From CAYGWX01 sp964353855 [NCBI: uncultured bacterium] (GTDB lineage Bacteria > Edwardsbacteria > CAYGWX01), in NCBI GenBank assembly GCA_964353855.1, contig CAYGWX010000096.1, forward strand, positions 1 to 5,756: a stretch of DNA of 5,756 nucleotides. The letters run 5' to 3'. The notes beneath the pieces are model-generated. The model was not told where the DNA came from. It did not search any database and was given only the letters and a program-made list of their open reading frames with translations. The first letter of the stretch is position 1; every line of letters starts with the position of its first letter. Shown piece after piece: positions 1-4,889 of this stretch. Position numbers and translations under genes: made by a program.

Positions 1-540
1 CTGATCCGGATGCTCGCTGACCCGAAGAACGATACCCTGGCCGGTGGTCTGATCGTTGCCCTGGGCACCTTGAAAGAGGCCAAGGCGGTTCCCTATATCG
101 TGAAATACGCCCAGAATAAGAAGGAGAGGACCCGGCTGCGGGTGATGGTCGCGCTCAGCGACATCAAAGACACCACGGGCATCCCCACGCTCATCCAGGG
201 TCTCTCGGACTCGTCCTTCCTGGTGAAGACCGGGGCCGGGACATCGCTCGCCCAGTTCGGTCAGCCGGCCCTCGGGCCCTTAGAGGCTGAATTAGAGCGG
301 TCCAAAAAGGACGAGCAGAGGACGATCCTCCTCAAAACGATACGCGCCGTATATCAATCGCTCGGAGAGCCGCTCAAGACAGAAGAGTTAAAGAAGCGCC
401 TGGCTGGGAAGGCACGGCCGTATCTTTCCTCCAGCTATCCTGCGCTCCACGAGCAAGCCCTGAAGCTCGTGGACGAGGTCGAGGGGAGAAAGGCGCTCTC
501 CCCGGAGGAGTTGTTCCTCTACCCGGAGAATGTGAAGTAA
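1..540 (+). CDS. HEAT-repeat protein, C-terminal part (5' end outside window)
   Basis: The reading frame is open from base 1, so the true start lies upstream; 179 C-terminal residues are visible, ending in TAA. The first ~100 residues read as helical pairs of HEAT/PBS-lyase type, with recurring patterns such as VALGTLKEAKAVPYIV, VALSDIKDTTGIPTLIQGL and SLAQFGQPALGPLEAEL, each about 30-35 residues long. The last ~70 residues are charged and helical (KTEELKKRL, HEQALKLVDEVEG) without a motif I recognise. HEAT repeats form curved scaffolds that bind other proteins, so a binding or adaptor role is a family-level inference; no catalytic residues are visible. The methionine at base 10 is probably internal, because the repeat pattern is already running there. 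A terminator follows 14 nt after the stop, so this is the last gene of its unit. The fold assignment is fairly safe; the specific function is unknown. Confidence 0.8.
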   Translation: MIRMLADPKNDTLAGGLIVALGTLKEAKAVPYIVKYAQNKKERTRLRVMVALSDIKDTTGIPTLIQGLSDSSFLVKTGAGTSLAQFGQPALGPLEAELERSKKDEQRTILLKTIRAVYQSLGEPLKTEELKKRLAGKARPYLSSSYPALHEQALKLVDEVEGRKALSPEELFLYPENVK

Positions 541-554
541 AAGCGCAGAAAGAG

Positions 555-587
555 AAGGGCCGCCCGAAAGGCGGCCCTTGTGTTTGC
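555..587 (+). terminator. Intrinsic terminator after the HEAT-repeat gene, possibly bidirectional
   Basis: A perfect 10-bp stem, AAGGGCCGCC (555-564) with GGCGGCCCTT (570-579), closes a CGAAA loop. It is followed by a modest T-rich tail (TTGTGTTT). On the minus strand the same stem is followed by TCTCTTTCT, so it may also stop transcripts of the converging minus-strand gene at 630-1166. Confidence 0.8.
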
Positions 588-615
588 GGAGCGGGGCGAA
601 GCCCCGCCCCCCGGG
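588..615. repeat. GC-rich palindromic repeat, copy 1
   Basis: GCGGGGC (591-597) and GCCCCGC (601-607) form a 7-bp stem around GAA, followed by a run of Cs and GGG. Bases 591-611 are identical to 1190-1210 on the other side of the AT-rich gene. The gene-facing part (601-614) is also the exact reverse complement of 1183-1196. The element resembles REP-like hairpins dispersed between genes in many GC-rich bacteria; whether it belongs to a dispersed family here cannot be seen from one window. Confidence 0.75.
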
Positions 616-629
616 TAATTGCTTACCCC

Positions 630-1166
630 TTAAAAGTCATGTTGCTCTTTTCTTTGGAATAGCTCCCCGACTTTACCTCCAACCAACCCCATGAAGATAA
701 CAGTAGAATACAAAATATTTTCCAAAGTCCTGTTGAATACAGTACTTTGAAATGACCACTTCATTACTTCAGAATAGGGAGCAAATAAACCGGCAACCCA
801 AAAACCAATTGCTCCAATAAAGGAATAACTGTAAGCAACAATAACTCCCATAATCATACTTTTCCCTTTGGAAAAATAACCCGCTACTAATGCCCCACAA
901 AAACACGCCACCAGATGAGACGATATCAGGTATATATAAACAGGAGACATAAAAAAAGTCCCCCGCATACTGTGCAACATCCCGAACAAGAATTGAATGA
1001 TAGATAGTAAAGAATCAATACATAGACACGTAGCTAATCCTATAAGAACCACAACCCAATCTTTCATCTTTGTCTTATCTCCAGCGCCACTCTTCGAAAC
1101 ACAAAACCCAGTAACAATTAGAAATCCAACTGTTATCAAACCCGATACCCAAAATATGATGTCCAT
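630..1166 (-). CDS. Unrecognised integral membrane protein in AT-rich islet
   Basis: This 178-residue protein starts at the ATG complementary to 1164-1166. An AGGAG Shine-Dalgarno lies on the minus strand at 1177-1173, 6 nt upstream, which supports the start. About five hydrophobic segments are visible: residues ~4-24, ~37-62, ~74-98, ~103-130 and ~148-168. Loops are short, and the tail is charged and cytosolic-looking (GELFQRKEQHDF). Helix 3 contains SSHLVACFCGALVAGYFSKG and helix 4 a Gly/aromatic-rich stretch (SYSFIGAIGFWVAGLF). I recognise no family. The gene is clearly more AT-rich than everything around it and uses A/T-ending codons. It is oriented against its neighbours and is flanked on both sides by the same GC-rich hairpin. 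These facts suggest acquisition by transfer, but no transposase or integrase is present. The coding call rests on length, start site, membrane pattern and composition. A transporter subunit, a small-molecule sensor or a phage/defence membrane effector are all possible. Confidence 0.72.
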   Translation of the reverse strand: MDIIFWVSGLITVGFLIVTGFCVSKSGAGDKTKMKDWVVVLIGLATCLCIDSLLSIIQFLFGMLHSMRGTFFMSPVYIYLISSHLVACFCGALVAGYFSKGKSMIMGVIVAYSYSFIGAIGFWVAGLFAPYSEVMKWSFQSTVFNRTLENILYSTVIFMGLVGGKVGELFQRKEQHDF

Positions 1167-1182
1167 TCATTTCTCCTTTCTT

Positions 1183-1210
1183 CCGGGGGGCGGGGCGAAG
1201 CCCCGCCCCC
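1183..1210. repeat. GC-rich palindromic repeat, copy 2
   Basis: An 11-bp stem (1186-1196 with 1200-1210) closes a GAA loop; the core is identical to 591-611. It lies just 5' of the ribosome binding site of the minus-strand gene, so in that gene's mRNA it would form a very stable hairpin in the leader. It may therefore also affect translation or mRNA stability; that is inference. Confidence 0.75.
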
Positions 1211-1275
1211 TCGTTCGTTGGTTGTTTTGGTTTGCCGTTACCCTAATCCCTAACCCCTGCTTTTCTACCCCGTCA

Positions 1276-1328
1276 CGGAGCAGGACTCCGGGGGGCCCCA
1301 GGGCCCCACGTTCGAGAGCTGGTCGAAC
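1276..1328. repeat. Cluster of three small hairpins
   Basis: Three inverted repeats follow each other. CGGAG/CTCCG lies at 1276-1280 and 1286-1290 with a 5-nt loop. GGGGCCC/GGGCCCC lies at 1292-1298 and 1301-1307. GTTCGA/TCGAAC lies at 1310-1315 and 1323-1328 with a 7-nt loop. I see no convincing gene on either strand between 1211 and 1381. The stems do not assemble into a tRNA cloverleaf or any RNA family I know. The remainder of this stretch (1211-1275, 1329-1381) shows nothing I can name. Confidence 0.45.
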
Positions 1329-1381
1329 CACTTCTCTTTGTGTTAACAGTTTGACTTAAAATTACTTATGCCTATCCCGGA

Positions 1382-1737
1382 CACACTTCCCTCTGTCGCA
1401 GAGGGAAGCCCCGCTGTCGGAGCGGGAAGCCCCTCTGCCGGAGCGGGAAGCCCCTCTGCCGGAGCGGGAAGTCCCTCTGCCGAAGAAGGAAGCCCCTCTG
1501 CCGGAGCGGGAAGCCCCCCTGCCGCAGTGGGAACCCCTCTGTCGCAGCGGGAAGCCCCCCTGGCACAGCGGGAAGTCCCCTTGGCACAGCGGGAAGTCCC
1601 CCTGGCACAGCGGGAAGTCCCTCTGTCCCAGGTAAAGCCTCGATTCGAAAGGCGGACTTCCCTCTGCCGTGGAGGGATGTCCCTCTCATGCGTAGGTGAG
1701 TCCGCCTATCCAAGAGGGAAATCCCTCCGGAATATGA
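1382..1737. repeat. Tandem array with 21-bp period (about 17 units)
   Basis: Successive units begin at 1382, 1403, 1424, 1445, 1466, 1487, 1508, 1529, 1549, 1570, 1591 and 1612. The consensus is close to GGGAAGCCCCTCTGCCGGAGC. One unit (1529-1548) has lost a base and is 20 bp long. Units from 1633 to 1737 keep the 21-bp spacing but are strongly degenerate. Two unit types occupy different halves: CTGCCGGAGC at the left and CTGGCACAGC at 1549-1611. The first junction (1386-1408) is a perfect 10-bp inverted repeat around TCG. Because 21 is divisible by 3, both strands stay open: plus-strand GSPSAGA heptads switching to PLAQREV at the 20-bp unit, and minus-strand GFPLRQR/GLPAVPG heptads. No ribosome binding site supports either frame, so I annotate DNA repeats, not a protein. 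Confidence 0.85.
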
Positions 1738-1813
1738 GTAAAGGCCGGTCGAGCCAAAAGCCGGGTTCTTTTGACCCACCGCTTCCCGTCTCCAGGAAGA
1801 CAGCTACCGGCCG
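1738..1813 (-). ncRNA. Candidate structured RNA on minus strand
   Basis: Read on the minus strand, the segment opens with GGCCGGT (1812-1806) and closes with ACCGGCC (1749-1743). This forms a 7-bp terminal stem that AGCT/GGCT can extend inside. Within it sit two hairpins: CTTCC/GGAAG and GGGT/ACCC with an A-rich loop (CAAAAGA). A promoter-like sequence ends about 7 nt before the terminal stem. The stretch AGAACCCGGCTT (minus, 1769-1758) matches from memory the conserved 3' end of bacterial RNase P RNA. The rest of that RNA, including its GAGGAAAGTCCGGGC element, is not found upstream on this strand. A degenerate RNase P fragment, an unknown small RNA or chance folding are all possible. Only a weak TTTA follows the stem, so there is no clear terminator. 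Confidence 0.3.
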
Positions 1814-1849
1814 CTTGAAAGCATAACAAACTTCAAGGGGCCCTGTCAA
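1814..1849 (-). promoter_or_regulatory. Putative sigma70 promoter reading the minus strand
   Basis: On the minus strand a perfect -35 TTGACA (1849-1844) is followed after 18 nt by TATGCT (1825-1820), a 4/6 match to TATAAT, with an extended -10 TG (TGTTATGCT). The predicted start falls at about 1813, exactly at the foot of the foldable segment. No clear protein gene lies downstream on this strand before 1166. Confidence 0.45.
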
Positions 1850-1884
1850 GCCCCGGACCGGGAAACTTTTTCATCGTCCGGGCT
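1849..1884. repeat. Imperfect inverted repeat upstream of ferritin
   Basis: AGCCCCGGAC (1849-1858) pairs with GTCCGGGCT (1876-1884) with one bulged C, leaving a 17-nt loop. It lies about 70 nt before the ferritin start, in a region where I find no convincing plus-strand promoter. It could be an operator, a leader hairpin or meaningless. Confidence 0.4.
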
Positions 1885-1953
1885 GTTCCAGTTAATGACG
1901 CAGGGTTTATTGCCCCCCTCAAAGCAACCTAAATTTGAAAAGGAGAAAATGTC

Positions 1954-2445
1954 ATGATGAAGAAGAACCTACAAGATGCGGTAAACGAGCAGATCAACAA
2001 GGAGATGTACTCCGGATACCTCTACCTTGGAATGTCGGCTCACCTGGCTGAAGCCAACCTGCCGGGGTTTGCGAACTGGATGCGGATGCAGTTCAAGGAG
2101 GAGCAGGCCCATGCCATGAAATTATTCGAATACCTCTTGGACCGGGGAGGCCGGGTGACGCTCAAAGCCATCGATGCGCCCCCGGCGACATTCGGGCCCC
2201 CCCTCGCTGTATTCCAGTAGGTCCTGGAACATGAGAGAAAAGTGACCGGGCTGATCCACAAGCTCTTCGAGCTGGGCGAGAAGGAGAAGGACCACGCCCT
2301 CGCGGGCGAACTCCAGTGGTTCATCAAGGAGCAGGTGGAGGAGGAGAAGAACGCCACGGACATCGTGGAGAACCTTAAGCGGGCGGGAGCCCAGGTCTCG
2401 GCCCTGATGTTCCTGGACAGCCGGCTCGGTCAGAGACAGGGGTAG
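1954..2445 (+). pseudogene. ftnA: Bacterial non-haem ferritin (FtnA-like) interrupted by one in-frame TAG
   Basis: Ferritins oxidise Fe(II) and store it as a mineral inside a 24-subunit cytosolic shell. Read through, the frame spans 163 codons, the usual family length. With the start at 1954, E17, Y24, E49, E50, H53, E94, E126, Q127, E129 and E130 all fall at the positions used in E. coli FtnA. The ferroxidase centre and third iron site are therefore complete. The start has AGGAG at 1941-1945, 8 nt upstream. The stop TAG at 2218-2220 replaces codon 89, between PLAVFQ and VLEHERKV, where the alignment expects one ordinary residue, so no frameshift is involved. A single substitution from CAG, AAG or GAG would explain it. 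Under the standard code the product would be an 88-residue half protein; the second half could restart at the GTG at 2242 but lacks a Shine-Dalgarno. Readthrough, a recoded TAG or an assembly error are alternatives. The family call is very safe; the pseudogene status is not. Confidence 0.85.
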
Positions 2446-2482
2446 GGCAAAAAACCTGTTCCCGAAACCCAAGCCGCATAAG

Positions 2483-2513
2483 AAAAAGGGCGATCTTCAG
2501 ATCGCCCTTTTTC
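2483..2513 (+). terminator. Strong intrinsic terminator after ferritin
   Basis: GGGCGATC (2488-2495) and GATCGCCC (2500-2507) form an 8-bp stem with a TTCA loop. A5 and T5 flanks extend it to 13 bp. The T run 2508-2512 completes a textbook terminator 37 nt after the ferritin stop. Confidence 0.92.
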
Positions 2514-2516
2514 TCC

Positions 2517-2545
2517 TTGCCAAAAGTTGCCAGGTATGTTATGAT
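2517..2545 (+). promoter_or_regulatory. Sigma70 promoter with extended -10 for the sigma factor operon
   Basis: TTGCCA (2517-2522) is separated by 17 nt from TATGAT (2540-2545), and TG sits one base before the -10. The predicted start is about 2552, giving a ~130-nt leader before the sigma factor gene. The -35 begins directly behind the ferritin terminator. A second TTGCCA lies at 2527-2532, which does not have correct spacing to this -10. The housekeeping-like sequence suggests that basal expression does not need the ECF sigma factor itself. Confidence 0.6.
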
Positions 2546-2576
2546 ATTACAACACGTTGGAAAGGGTAAACGGAGA

Positions 2577-2645
2577 ATGGTAATAATGAATAATGATTCA
2601 ACGACGAGCGCGGGCAACCCTTTGGTTTTGATAAGCATCGCATAG
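2577..2645 (+). CDS. Possible 22-residue leader ORF before the sigma factor gene
   Basis: An ATG at 2577 (or 2586) opens a short frame ending at TAG 2643-2645. The predicted peptide is MVIMNNDSTTSAGNPLVLIS plus two residues. CGGAG at 2571-2575 lies 10 nt before the ATG at 2586; AAAGGG at 2561-2566 lies 10 nt before the ATG at 2577. The frame is the same as that of the sigma factor, and the TAG is immediately followed by GTG. It could be a leader peptide, a nonfunctional ORF, or the lost N-terminus of a longer protein. I have no homology evidence for it. Confidence 0.25.
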   Translation: MVIMNNDSTTSAGNPLVLISIA

Positions 2646-2681
2646 GTGAGACGCGTGATCTTCCCAAGGCAGAGGAGGAGG

Positions 2682-3275
2682 ATGCAACCGCAGGACAGGG
2701 AGGTGGCCGCGCTGGTCGAGCGGGCGAAGGCCGGCGACGAGGCGGCCTTCGAAGAGCTTTATCACCGCTACAAGCGGATGGTTTATACGCTGACCTACCG
2801 GATGACCCGCGAGATCGGCTCGGCCGAGGACCTGACCCAGGAGGTCTTCGTGCTGGTCTGGCGGAAGATCGGGACCTTCCGGGGGGAGGCCAGCTTCTCC
2901 ACCTGGCTGTACCGCCTGGCCCTGAACGAGTGCCGGGGACACTTTCGCAAGACCAAGGCGGAGTCCCGGACGGTCGGGCTGGAGGACGTGACCCTGTCCA
3001 CCCCGCCCGAGGAAGGAAAGGCGGTGTTCCGCTCCCGGCTCCAGGAGGCCATCGCCAAACTGCCGCCGGGCTACCGCGAAGTCTTCGTCCTGCACGATGT
3101 CCGGGGGCTCCCCCATGATGAGATCGCCGAGGTCCTGGGGTGCTCGGCGGGGAATTCAAAATCGCAGTTGTTTAAAGCCCGGGCCAGGCTGAAGAAGATG
3201 CTGGCCCCTTTCTATGGAGGTGAAAAACTTGAACTGTCGAGACTGGAAGAAGCGCCTGCCCATCCTCTTGGATGA
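2682..3275 (+). CDS. ECF-type (extracytoplasmic function) RNA polymerase sigma factor
   Basis: The 197-residue protein has the two-domain layout of sigma70 group IV. Region 2 (about residues 20-90) includes AFEELYHRYKRMVY, the core-binding and -10 recognition stretch SAEDLTQEVFVLVWRKI, and the region 2.4 segment FSTWLYRLALNECRGHFRK. Region 4 (about residues 120-174) carries IAKLPPGYREVFVLHDVRGL and the helix-turn-helix EIAEVLGCSAGNSKSQLFKA. It would direct RNA polymerase to stress or envelope promoters. I chose the ATG at 2682 because a GA-rich Shine-Dalgarno (AGAGGAGGAGG, 2671-2681) abuts it and because family members begin close to this point. GTG codons at 2646 and 2655 are in frame but have weaker sites. 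The 3' end overlaps the anti-sigma gene by 47 nt. The ECF subgroup and target promoters cannot be told from the sequence. Confidence 0.95.
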   Translation: MQPQDREVAALVERAKAGDEAAFEELYHRYKRMVYTLTYRMTREIGSAEDLTQEVFVLVWRKIGTFRGEASFSTWLYRLALNECRGHFRKTKAESRTVGLEDVTLSTPPEEGKAVFRSRLQEAIAKLPPGYREVFVLHDVRGLPHDEIAEVLGCSAGNSKSQLFKARARLKKMLAPFYGGEKLELSRLEEAPAHPLG

Positions 3276-3936
3276 GCCCCCGGAGTCCAGGGAGCGGAGA
3301 GCTCTGGCGGCCCATCTTGCGGAATGCCCCTCGTGCTCCGGGGAGTGGGCATTTCTCACCAGCCTTAAACAAGAGTCCCGGAAGCTTCCGGAACTGGAGC
3401 CCGGTCCCCAGGTGTGGGAGAGGATCCGGGAGAGGCTCCAGGAAGGACAGGTAGAGTCTAAGTCTAACGTTGAGAACATGGCCCCTTGGTGGAGAGGGCT
3501 TGTTCCCGAACGGTTACCCAAACCGGTTTGGGCTTTGGCTCCTGCAGCAGCGGTTCTTCTGGTCCTGCTCCTCTCCCCCTGGAGGCAACCCGCCCAGGAC
3601 GTAGCGAAGGTGGCCACGCCCGTGTTTGTTCCCTCCCCAGCGCCTATTGATACCGGTTCGAAGATACCGGAAATTCGCGGGACCCCCGAGGGGCATCCGG
3701 CGGTCCTGACCCGGATGCCGGAACGCAGTGAACGGATGCCCCGCTGGAGCCCGGACACGATCCCACTTTTCGTGATCGAGACCCTGGAGCCACGCGGTCA
3801 GCGGGTCTATTCGGACGCCATTCCTCCGGACACAGAGCTGCCCGTGTTCGTGATTCATCAGGGAAGGCTGCCGGAGGAGAACTACATCCCGGCGCCGTCC
3901 AGCTATCTGATGCCGGTGGTGTCGTTGAGGAAATGA
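3229..3936 (+). CDS. Membrane-anchored zinc-binding anti-sigma factor (ZAS/zf-HC2 type)
   Basis: The 235-residue product begins MNCRDWKKRLPILLDE and carries the ZAS signature: C3, then H29-x3-C33-x2-C36 (HLAECPSC). This N-terminal cytoplasmic domain binds and sequesters ECF sigma factors. A single transmembrane helix (about residues 100-116, VWALAPAAAVLLVLLLS) follows a Pro-rich linker. The ~118-residue C-terminal part would be periplasmic. It is rich in Pro and Arg and contains two similar stretches, DTIPLFVIE and DTELPVFVIH, but no domain I recognise. I prefer the TTG start at 3229: GGAGG at 3216-3220 lies 8 nt upstream and the protein then opens with the family's usual Cys at position 3. 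ATG 3214 and GTG 3220 are in frame but overlap that Shine-Dalgarno. The 47-nt overlap with the sigma gene implies translational coupling and balanced amounts of both proteins. Confidence 0.9.
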   Translation: MNCRDWKKRLPILLDEPPESRERRALAAHLAECPSCSGEWAFLTSLKQESRKLPELEPGPQVWERIRERLQEGQVESKSNVENMAPWWRGLVPERLPKPVWALAPAAAVLLVLLLSPWRQPAQDVAKVATPVFVPSPAPIDTGSKIPEIRGTPEGHPAVLTRMPERSERMPRWSPDTIPLFVIETLEPRGQRVYSDAIPPDTELPVFVIHQGRLPEENYIPAPSSYLMPVVSLRK

Positions 3937-3996
3937 ACCGATTTCTGCGTGGGTGAATAGGTCGTAAGGAGTCAGACAAAGAAGGGGGGTTGCTCC

Positions 3997-4650
3997 ATGA
4001 ACAAGACCGTGGTGGTAATGATGCTTGCCATCTCGTGGGTAGGTGCGGCCTGGGGAAGCCCTTTCGCCATCGGCGGATGGGGAGGAAAACAGACAGCGAA
4101 GTATGTGGATGATTATTGGTTTACGTCGGCCCCAAAACTAACGATGAACGAGACGGGACTTTTCATCCATTGGGATATAGTTGAACAATTGGCTCTTCGG
4201 GCCCAGGTGGCTTACCGTCGGGGCGAAGGAACCTCGGTGACAGCTCCCGATCCTCCCTACTTGGTTTACGAGAATAAATTTGAAATCTCAGGTTACCCCG
4301 TCCAGGTAAGCTTGTTGCCGTCGTTCAGGATCGGAAACAAGTTTATCGTGCGTAGTGGGGGAGGGTTCTCCTATGCTAAGTACGCCTGCAATAAAGCGAC
4401 AAATGATGATGTCCCCGGCACTTCTTCCCGGAGGTTCTGGATATCAGGGTTCGGAGGTCAACTTTACCTGACAGCCGAGGCAAGGATCCACTCCCGCTTG
4501 GGTCTGGAAGCACAGTATGAAGCAGGCACGTCCTATCTCAAATACACCTATTCAACCCCCTACCCGTATCCCAACTCGCCTTCTGCTTTCACGACGACCT
4601 TAACCCCGACAACTAAAACCTTTAGACTCGGAATGGTAGTTCATATTTAA
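3997..4650 (+). CDS. Exported protein, probable outer-membrane beta-barrel
   Basis: The 217-residue protein has a Sec signal peptide (MNKTVVVMMLAISWVGAAWG, likely cut after AWG at residue 20). The mature chain is rich in Gly, Tyr, Ser and Thr with alternating polar/hydrophobic stretches typical of beta-strands: LALRAQVAYRRG, YPVQVSLLPSFRIG, FIVRSGGGFSYAKYA, QLYLTAEARIHSRLGLEAQYEAG and the C-terminal TFRLGMVVHI. This resembles small eight-stranded OmpA/OmpW-like barrels, but I see no family-defining motif and the last residue is Ile, not the usual Phe. The start is supported by a GGGGGG-containing Shine-Dalgarno at 3982-3989, 7 nt upstream. It lies 60 nt after the anti-sigma gene in the same direction with no terminator between, so it is probably in the operon. 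It may be a target of the sigma factor or part of the sensing of envelope state; its role is unknown. Confidence 0.75.
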   Translation: MNKTVVVMMLAISWVGAAWGSPFAIGGWGGKQTAKYVDDYWFTSAPKLTMNETGLFIHWDIVEQLALRAQVAYRRGEGTSVTAPDPPYLVYENKFEISGYPVQVSLLPSFRIGNKFIVRSGGGFSYAKYACNKATNDDVPGTSSRRFWISGFGGQLYLTAEARIHSRLGLEAQYEAGTSYLKYTYSTPYPYPNSPSAFTTTLTPTTKTFRLGMVVHI

Positions 4651-4740
4651 GTTCGTTAAAGAAAGCGCGTAAAAGGGAAAGAGATGCAACAGCTTCACGA
4701 GGGGGCTGAAAAGGGCCCGAATTGCCTCCGCTCTGGGTAC
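4651..4740. other. Intergenic stretch, no recognised feature
   Basis: Between the barrel gene and the rRNA promoter I see no gene and no clear terminator. Only a weak stem GGGGGC/GCCTCC (4701-4706 with 4724-4729, one G-U pair, 17-nt loop, no T run) is present, so transcription from the sigma operon may continue into the rRNA leader. Confidence 0.5.
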
Positions 4741-4800
4741 CCAAAAATATTTCTCTTACCCCCTTGACAAAATCCGCGAAGTTTGGTATAGTATATAGTC
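4741..4800 (+). promoter_or_regulatory. rRNA promoter with UP-like element
   Basis: TTGACA (4764-4769) and TATAGT (4787-4792) are 17 nt apart, an almost perfect sigma70 promoter. The A/T tract just upstream (AAAAATATTT, 4743-4752) resembles an UP element contacted by the RNA polymerase alpha subunit. The predicted start is about 4799, some 210 nt before mature 16S, as is usual for rrn leaders. Confidence 0.88.
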
Positions 4801-4849
4801 TCAAACATAAAGCGACCTTCTTTTTCAAGACATTCGTCATCTTTTCGTT

Positions 4850-4883
4850 AAGCCGAAGGGCTTTGCCCTTTTTTTGTCGGCTT
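4850..4883 (+). promoter_or_regulatory. rRNA leader hairpin with terminator-like core
   Basis: An outer stem AAGCCGA/TCGGCTT (4850-4856 with 4877-4883) encloses AGGGC-TTT-GCCCT (4857-4869), directly followed by a run of seven Ts (4869-4875). The inner part alone looks like an intrinsic terminator. GGCTTTGC occurs twice (4859-4866 and 4879-4886), so AAGCC (4850-4854) can pair with either copy, and the nearer pairing would break the terminator stem. The element occupies the place of boxB, just before boxA. Confidence 0.55.
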
Positions 4884-4889
4884 TGCTTC

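Noticed and set aside
997-1359. Plus-strand ORF of 120 codons overlapping the AT-rich membrane gene
   Set aside because: It runs antisense through a better-supported gene and then through GC hairpins; composition and content (PGGPRAPRSRAGR) are not protein-like.
1382-1737. CRISPR array
   Set aside because: Units are contiguous 21-bp tandem copies without unique spacers between conserved repeats, and no cas gene is present.
1740-1815. Cyclic di-GMP-I or cobalamin riboswitch
   Set aside because: Isolated short stretches resemble parts of these families, but their conserved cores are not present in the right order on either strand.
1368-1826. 152-codon plus-strand ORF and overlapping 135-codon minus-strand ORF across the repeat array
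   Set aside because: Both are open mainly because the repeat period is a multiple of three. Neither has a good ribosome site, and the heptads look like translated DNA repeats, so they are not annotated as proteins.
2242-2445. Second ferritin half as an independent gene starting at GTG 2242
   Set aside because: There is no Shine-Dalgarno before this codon, and the sequence aligns as the direct continuation of the same ferritin.
2581-2600. Possible Fur box in the AT-rich leader (TAATAATGAATAATGATT)
   Set aside because: It matches the 19-bp Fur consensus at only about half of the positions, is not palindromic, and lies inside the transcribed leader rather than over the promoter.
2539-3159. Long minus-strand ORFs over the sigma factor gene (206 and 172 codons)
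   Set aside because: They are shadows of a clearly recognised ECF sigma factor in GC-rich DNA, with low-complexity Arg/Pro/Ser content.
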